In this document: piece after piece, positions 59,801-64,000 of the stretch
Numbering within the stretch: position 1 is the first letter of the stretch
How the letters are laid out: every line of letters begins with the position of its first letter
DNA from: Saururus chinensis
Lineage: Eukaryota; Streptophyta; Magnoliopsida; Piperales; Saururaceae
Direction: 5' to 3'
DNA: 64,000 bases
NCBI GenBank assembly: GCA_035235625.1
Contig: CP141143.1
Coordinates: 14,367,092-14,431,091, forward strand
Translations under genes and position numbers: made by a program
Notes under the pieces: model-generated
The model's database searches: none
Seen by the model: the letters and a program-made list of their open reading frames with translations, nothing else
What the model was told of the DNA's origin: nothing

Positions 59801-59906
59801 AGTTAATGAGGGGCATGAAGATGTGGTTGCGGTGACCGAATATTTTGGACATTACCAACGTAAATTGGTTCATCTATGCATGGATGCAGCCCCAAATTTT
59901 GACTAA
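44835..59906 (+). CDS. WDR11: WDR11-like WD40 repeat protein, 20 exons
   Basis: Exons: 44835-45808, 46529-47000, 47094-47181, 47276-47457, 49029-49165, 50834-50901, 52193-52328, 52479-52593, 52694-52769, 52893-53075, 53659-53819, 55021-55126, 55398-55578, 55679-55961, 57245-57369, 57543-57687, 57806-57898, 58030-58103, 59020-59073, 59603-59906. They total 3957 nt, or 1318 aa plus stop, with every phase closed; plant homologues are of similar length. WD-type strands are visible, including LLAVADRQGRVALWDLRSR, VALGTQSGTIDVVDI and VMGDRTGNIRWWDVTSG. RSLALPFTVLEWTLPT marks the family. The C-terminal half is helical and ends LVHLCMDAAPNFD. In animals WDR11 forms a complex with FAM91A1 and C17orf75 that tethers vesicles at the TGN; the plant role is inferred. 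The ATG at 44835 follows the CT-rich leader. Exon 1 is much richer in GC than later exons. Introns hold MITEs and repeats. Confidence 0.94.
50038..50460. repeat. Direct repeat of about 200 bp in WDR11 intron
   Basis: Copies near 50038-50230 and 50238-50455 share TTTATTTGATTATG, TAGCTCTACTATTT, AAAAGTGAGTAGTTT and CCTCCTCATCTTCTATTGTA. They diverge by scattered changes and small indels. The repeat is intronic, between 49165 and 50834, and no coding potential is seen. Confidence 0.8.
51086..51611. mobile_element. MITE with 24-bp inverted ends in WDR11 intron
   Basis: The left end AGGGTTCGCTTGGATTGGTG and the right end, whose complement is AGGGTATGTTTGGATTGGTG, match over about 24 bp. Inside is a GC-rich GGCGGTGG/CCACCGCC tract at 51265-51400 that opens frames on both strands without any domain. 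The target duplication is unresolved, so the superfamily (hAT, Mutator or PIF) is undecided. Confidence 0.65.
56266..57110. mobile_element. Mariner-type MITE ends and (TAA)n/(TTA)n in WDR11 intron
   Basis: At 56269 ACTCCCTTTGTCCCAAATTA and at 56922 ACTCCCTCTGTCCTACGAAA begin mariner-type ends that continue with TAGCTC and TTTGGCAAA. A right end (CAAATGGAGCTATGAG) is near 57022. A (TAA)n/(TTA)n foldback lies at 57068-57106. At least one complete small element and one truncated copy appear to share this intron (55962-57244). Confidence 0.5.
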
Positions 59907-60547
59907 CAGAAGTTGATGATAACGTTATACTCAAAATTTGCAGATGTTGTCATCTTGTGCTTGAATTTATACTATTTCTGATCAGAAGTGAAGCATTGGG
60001 TGAGTTGTTTAAAGCTGTATTGATTGCACAAGACCTTGAACTTTCAGATGCCTGCAAGCCCAATCTTGATGAATATATACTCCTTCAAGTCGAAGTTCTT
60101 GTGGGAGACTTACTGTGGCCTCTGCTTGCCGTTTTAACGGTGGAGCTTGTGTTAAAACCGCTGTTCTGCCTAGAGCTGGTTCCATCCGATGTTGCATATT
60201 AGGGCCACAGTTTGAAGATGTGTCCTCGTTAAATCAAATTTTGCCACATTGGTGAATTTCAGATTGCTTCTACACAGGGTAAATTCTTTTATTCTTTATC
60301 ATTTTGAGAAATTTGTGTACAGAATATTGACAGAGTAAGCTGCCGCTCAAACAACTAGAATATACGTTTGTTTTTACTCAACTCAATCAACTTGTATGTG
60401 GAGCCATTATCATTGGACCGGCCTCGAATTTGTTGGCCCTTATTGTTATGAATCATGGTGGTTTCACTGTGTTTTGGTAGCTTCTTTTGTTGTGCTGCTA
60501 TGGGCTAAAGTTGTGGGTAGAAGTGTAACAAATTGCTGTTCTATGAG
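59907..60547. other. Downstream of WDR11, probable 3' UTR
   Basis: Non-coding by family comparison, since the protein already ends with its normal C-terminus. An open frame at 59957-60202 has no recognisable domain. Confidence 0.4.
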
Positions 60548-60548
60548 A

Positions 60549-60735
60549 GTTGATAATTCTATCCATATGTATGTTTTATTTTGATTAGGTGTTTGATTTC
60601 AAGCTTGTGTACAACTTATTTGAAATGTGAACATCTTCGGAGCAGAAGTTGATAATTCTATCCATATTTATGTTTTATTTTGATTAAGTGTTTGATTTCA
60701 AGCTTGTGTACAACTTATTTGAAATGTGAACATTT
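60549..60735. repeat. 99-bp tandem duplication
   Basis: TTGATAATTCTATCCATATK recurs 99-100 bp later and the unit is nearly identical through GTACAACTTATTTGAAATGTG. It lies about 650 bp after the WDR11 stop. Confidence 0.85.
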
Positions 60736-60795
60736 CGCATGGACCAAAAACTTAATTCTTTCGTTTTGGCTATGGTCTTTTCGCTCTTCTAGTTC

Positions 60796-62870
60796 CTCAC
60801 GTTTTACTCGTTTTGGAACATATAGAAATCCTGATTAGGTATGCCTGCAATGTCTATTAAAAAACTACATACACGAAGAGCGCAAGCTAAACGGTTACAA
60901 ACTGGGGTTGCATGGTGATTGTTGTGCCACTTACGCTAGGCTCAGAGCATATAAAATTTTTCCCTCATTAAGAGTTGTTTATATATCATGGACAAGTCTC
61001 TGATGTTTCATGACTGGCTATCCAAATTTTTCCCTCACTAAGACTTGTTTATATATCATGGACAAGTCTCTGATAAACCATGACTGGCTATCCCATACAT
61101 GACATGCCGAATTCACCAGCCATGTTATGTAGTGTGCCCACACAATCGTCACACCCTACTATAATCAACAGTTCTAATTGGATGCTAGTTCTTTTTAATC
61201 ACTCGACTGCAAAATGTTAAATTAATGACAATTAAGAGGGACCTTTGCCACTATCACTACTTGGATTTTTATTTTTATTTTTAAAAAAAGAATGGTAAAT
61301 CATGAGAATTTTTTTTCTTAAGTGTAAAAAAAAATTATTTGATTAAATATTTAAGTCATAATAATTGGGGTTTACAAATATGAATATCAACATATGATAT
61401 TATTATGCATCTTAAATTTTATAAAGATTAACCTGAAGGTTTTAAAGCTAAGGGGCATGAGCGTAAAGTGTGCAAGATCAATAAGTCTATTTTCAACTTG
61501 AAATAATTTTTGAGGCAGTGGTACTTTAAATTGTATAGTGGTACTCACGTTTTACTTGTTGTTTTGGAACATATAGAAATCCTGATTTGGTATGCCTACA
61601 ATGTCTATTAAAAAACTACATACACGAAGAGCGCAAGCTAAACGGTTACAAACTGGGGTTGCGCAATTATCTCATACTGCAACGAATGTACAAAATATGC
61701 AAAATTTCAAATTAGCATTTGATAAATGGTTGTCACTTTGTGTGCTACAGATTTATTATGTAGTTTAATTAGCAATTGCAGGGACGCAACTTATACGCAT
61801 TACAAATTTCTACTTAAACAAAGAAATTCATGACGCTAAGGCAAAAAGAAAAAAGAATTGCATGATGCAAAATGGTTTTTTTTTTCTGTATAAAAAGGCA
61901 ATCACCAAGGACGATGACTGACTAATACTTCAAAAATAAAGGATGATGACTGAAATCCCTCTAATGTCTGAATGGTTTCAGATGCCTGAGGCTAGAGACA
62001 ATCTTTGCTTGTGAGACTCGGAGGGTAGCTTAACGTCTGTGGCCAATCCAAGGGCCTAGAGCTGCCAGACAACACACCAAGTCAAATCCGGCTGCCACCA
62101 CTCTAGGCCATGTTTTGAGTACTTAAAAACATGGTGATTATTGTGCCACCTACGCTAGGCTCAGAGAGCATAGAAAATGTTTTACTCGTTAAGAGTTGTT
62201 TATATACAAAGCATTTTTCATACTCCCTCTTTAATGTGAGCCGAGTGCAAGGAACGCATGGGAGCTGTAGGATTTCAAGATTGGTGGCGTACACACTAGC
62301 GTACGTTAGTGTAAGTAAGCGCTCCTTACGCTTAGCTCACTGTCAGAGTGGAGCATAGAAAATGCTTTCATTTATTGAACATTGACAAGTCTCTGATGTT
62401 TCATGACCGGCTACCCCATACATGACATGCTGAATTCACTAGCCATGTTATGTAGTATCCCCACACAATCGTCACACCCTACTATAATCAACAGTTTTAA
62501 TTGGATGCTAGTTCTTTTTAATCACTCACCTACAAAGTGTTAAATTAATTACAATTAAGAGAGACCTTTGCCACTATCACGACTTGATTTTTAAAAACTT
62601 AAAAAAAAAACAAGAATGGTAAGTCACAAGAGTTTTTTTTTCTTAAATATAAAACAAATCATTCAATTAAATATTTACGTAATAATAATTGGGGTTTATA
62701 AATATGAATATCAAAATATATGATATTATTATGCATCTTAAAATTTCATAAAGATTAACTTGAAGGTTTTAAAGCCAAGGGACATGAGCGCAAAGTGTGC
62801 AAGATCAATAAGTCTATTTACAACTTGAAATAATTTTCGAGGCAACAGTACTTTAAATTGTATAGTGCCA
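60796..62870. repeat. Tandem duplication of a chimeric transposon segment
   Basis: Unit 1 (60796-61543) recurs as unit 2 (61544-62870). Shared blocks in order are: TTTTGGAACATATAGAAATC (60813 and 61562), TGTGCCACYTACGCTAGGCT (60925 and 62140), ACAAGTCTCTGATGTTTCAT (60990 and 62386), and CCATGTTATGTAGT through CTTTAAATTGTATAGTG. Unit 2 is longer because about 460 bp (61662-62128) and a small MITE (about 62219-62355) interrupt it. Inside each unit, 61251-61430 and 62574-62755 resemble the first 180 bp of the 24303-27820 LTR, and the unit ends in a Copia reverse-transcriptase piece. Confidence 0.8.
62234..62341. mobile_element. Small MITE, GTGAGC...GCTCAC ends
   Basis: The left GTGAGCCGAGTGCAAGGAAC mirrors the right end, whose complement is GTGAGCTAAGCGTAAGGAGC. 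The core has GTACACACTAGCGTACGTTA. It interrupts the second unit of the tandem duplication, so it inserted after that event or in only one copy. Confidence 0.55.
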
Positions 62871-63897
62871 TTATTGAGTATGAGTTTGCTATGGTTGAAG
62901 AAGATCATTGTGTCTACTTTAAACATTATAGGAAGAGTTTTGTAATCCTTTCATTGTATGTTGACGATATTTTGTTGGCTGGAAATGACATGGAGCAAAT
63001 CTTCGCCACTAAGCCGTGGTTGTCCTCTAACTTTGACATGAAGGGTATGGATGAAGCAAATTTTGTGCTTGGAGTTAAGATATTTAGAGATTGCTTAAAG
63101 AGGCATTCTAGCTTGTCACAAGAAGAATATACCAGGAAAGTGAGATTATCTTGATGTCTGCTAACAAGTTCAACGGCTTGACATATGTCCAAACGTATAC
63201 ACAACTTTGCATACATTGAACTCTCGATCACTGTGGAGTATGGGATCTACGACATTTCCTCATCTTAATCCATCTTTGGAGAGAGATGAAGACTAAGTCC
63301 ATCACTGTTGTCGATAGGAGTGTGAATGGGTTTATCATCATGCATTCGGAAGCACTCAAGGCTCATTGGAAAGTTGTTAGGTGCAATTTTTACTACCTAC
63401 ATGGAACCTCGGACAACATGTGCTTTAAAGGGAGTATCTTGACGTTATAGGGCTACACTGATGCTATTTGGGGCAATGATCTTGATGAATGGAAATTTAC
63501 ATCAAGTTATGTTTTACTGCTCAGAGGTGGAGCCATCTCCTGAAGTAGTAAAAAATAAGTGTATTACCCTTTCTACGATGGAATCAGAGTATATTGCCGC
63601 TAATGCTACCGTGCGAGAGGTCATATGGTTATGCAGACTATTGGTTGATCTCAATGTTGTTTGCCATTCCCACAATGTTGTAACAATCTATTGCCATAGC
63701 ATGCATACGATGCACTTTTGCAAAATATACCAAATACCAAGGCCACGCAAAGTATATAGACAACAAATATCACTATATCAGAGAAACGATTGCTCGAAAA
63801 GAAGTCATCCTCACACATTCTAACGGATCATATGGTGGTTGATTCTATGACTAAACCGATCCACACTCATGTAAAATCAATGGGAATGTGTAAACTT
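62760..63897 (+). pseudogene. Dead Copia pol 3' part (RT to RNase H end)
   Basis: From 62760 the + strand reads GHERKVCKINKSIYNLK, then a stop, then EEDHCVYFKH and LYVDDILLAGND, with the YVDD site, then DMKGMDEANFVLGVKI. Downstream, in other frames, are GYTDAIWGNDLDEWKFTSSY, TLSTMESEYIAANATVREVI and finally VDSMTKPIHTHVKSMGM, the usual end of Copia pol. Multiple stops and frameshifts make it non-functional. No LTR can be defined before the window ends. Confidence 0.85.
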
Positions 63898-64000
63898 TGA
63901 TTGTCCTTAATATAGATATTTAATGCAATCCTAATTTAGTATATTATGTTTTTCATTACATTTTAGCACAATTAGATGTATATCATATATATCTTTGCGC

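Noticed and set aside
59957..60202. 81-codon frame after the WDR11 stop
   Set aside because: The WDR11 protein already ends with its expected C-terminus, there is no splice evidence and no domain, so it is probably 3' UTR.

Overview
This is nuclear DNA of a flowering plant. Four intron-rich protein genes, all on the + strand, sit in a landscape full of plant transposable elements: Copia and long-LTR retrotransposons, hAT and Tc1/mariner MITEs, and a CACTA-type end. I reconstructed each exon chain by hand from GT/AG junctions and reading phase. Each closes in frame, which supports the models. The species cannot be named from the sequence. The GC-rich first exon of the WDR11 gene followed by AT-richer exons recalls monocots or magnoliids, but this is only a weak hint.

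Layout: (1) 2097-6607, pseudouridine-5'-phosphate glycosidase (PUMY), 12 exons, 318 aa. Its terminal exon is duplicated intact about 335 bp downstream. (2) 12320-20978, long-chain acyl-CoA synthetase of the LACS8/LACS9 clade, 11 exons, 708 aa. Its last intron holds a 1.26 kb mariner-type element that carries a broken piece of a TSR2 ribosome-biogenesis gene. (3) 21-33.3 kb is almost entirely mobile DNA: a MITE cluster, a 3.5 kb solo LTR, an LTR fragment, an orphan first exon of a SCY1-like kinase, and a Copia element with matching target-site duplications. (4) 34057-37347, cellulose synthase-like E (CSLE), 8 exons, 735 aa, with a 1.9 kb solo LTR 250 bp after its stop. (5) 39.5-44.3 kb: a CACTA-type 3' end abutting a decayed copy of the WDR11 5' end, plus two MITEs. 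(6) 44835-59906, WDR11-like WD40 protein, 20 exons, 1318 aa. (7) 60.5-64 kb: tandem duplications built from an LTR piece joined to a Copia reverse-transcriptase piece, ending in a dead Copia pol 3' end.

The four genes are not a functional cluster. They act in nucleoside catabolism, lipid activation, polysaccharide synthesis and vesicle trafficking respectively. I found no new gene system. The novelty is in genome remodelling: three separate captured or duplicated host-gene fragments (TSR2, SCYL1, WDR11), a duplicated terminal exon, and several insertions whose exact ends can be read from target-site duplications.
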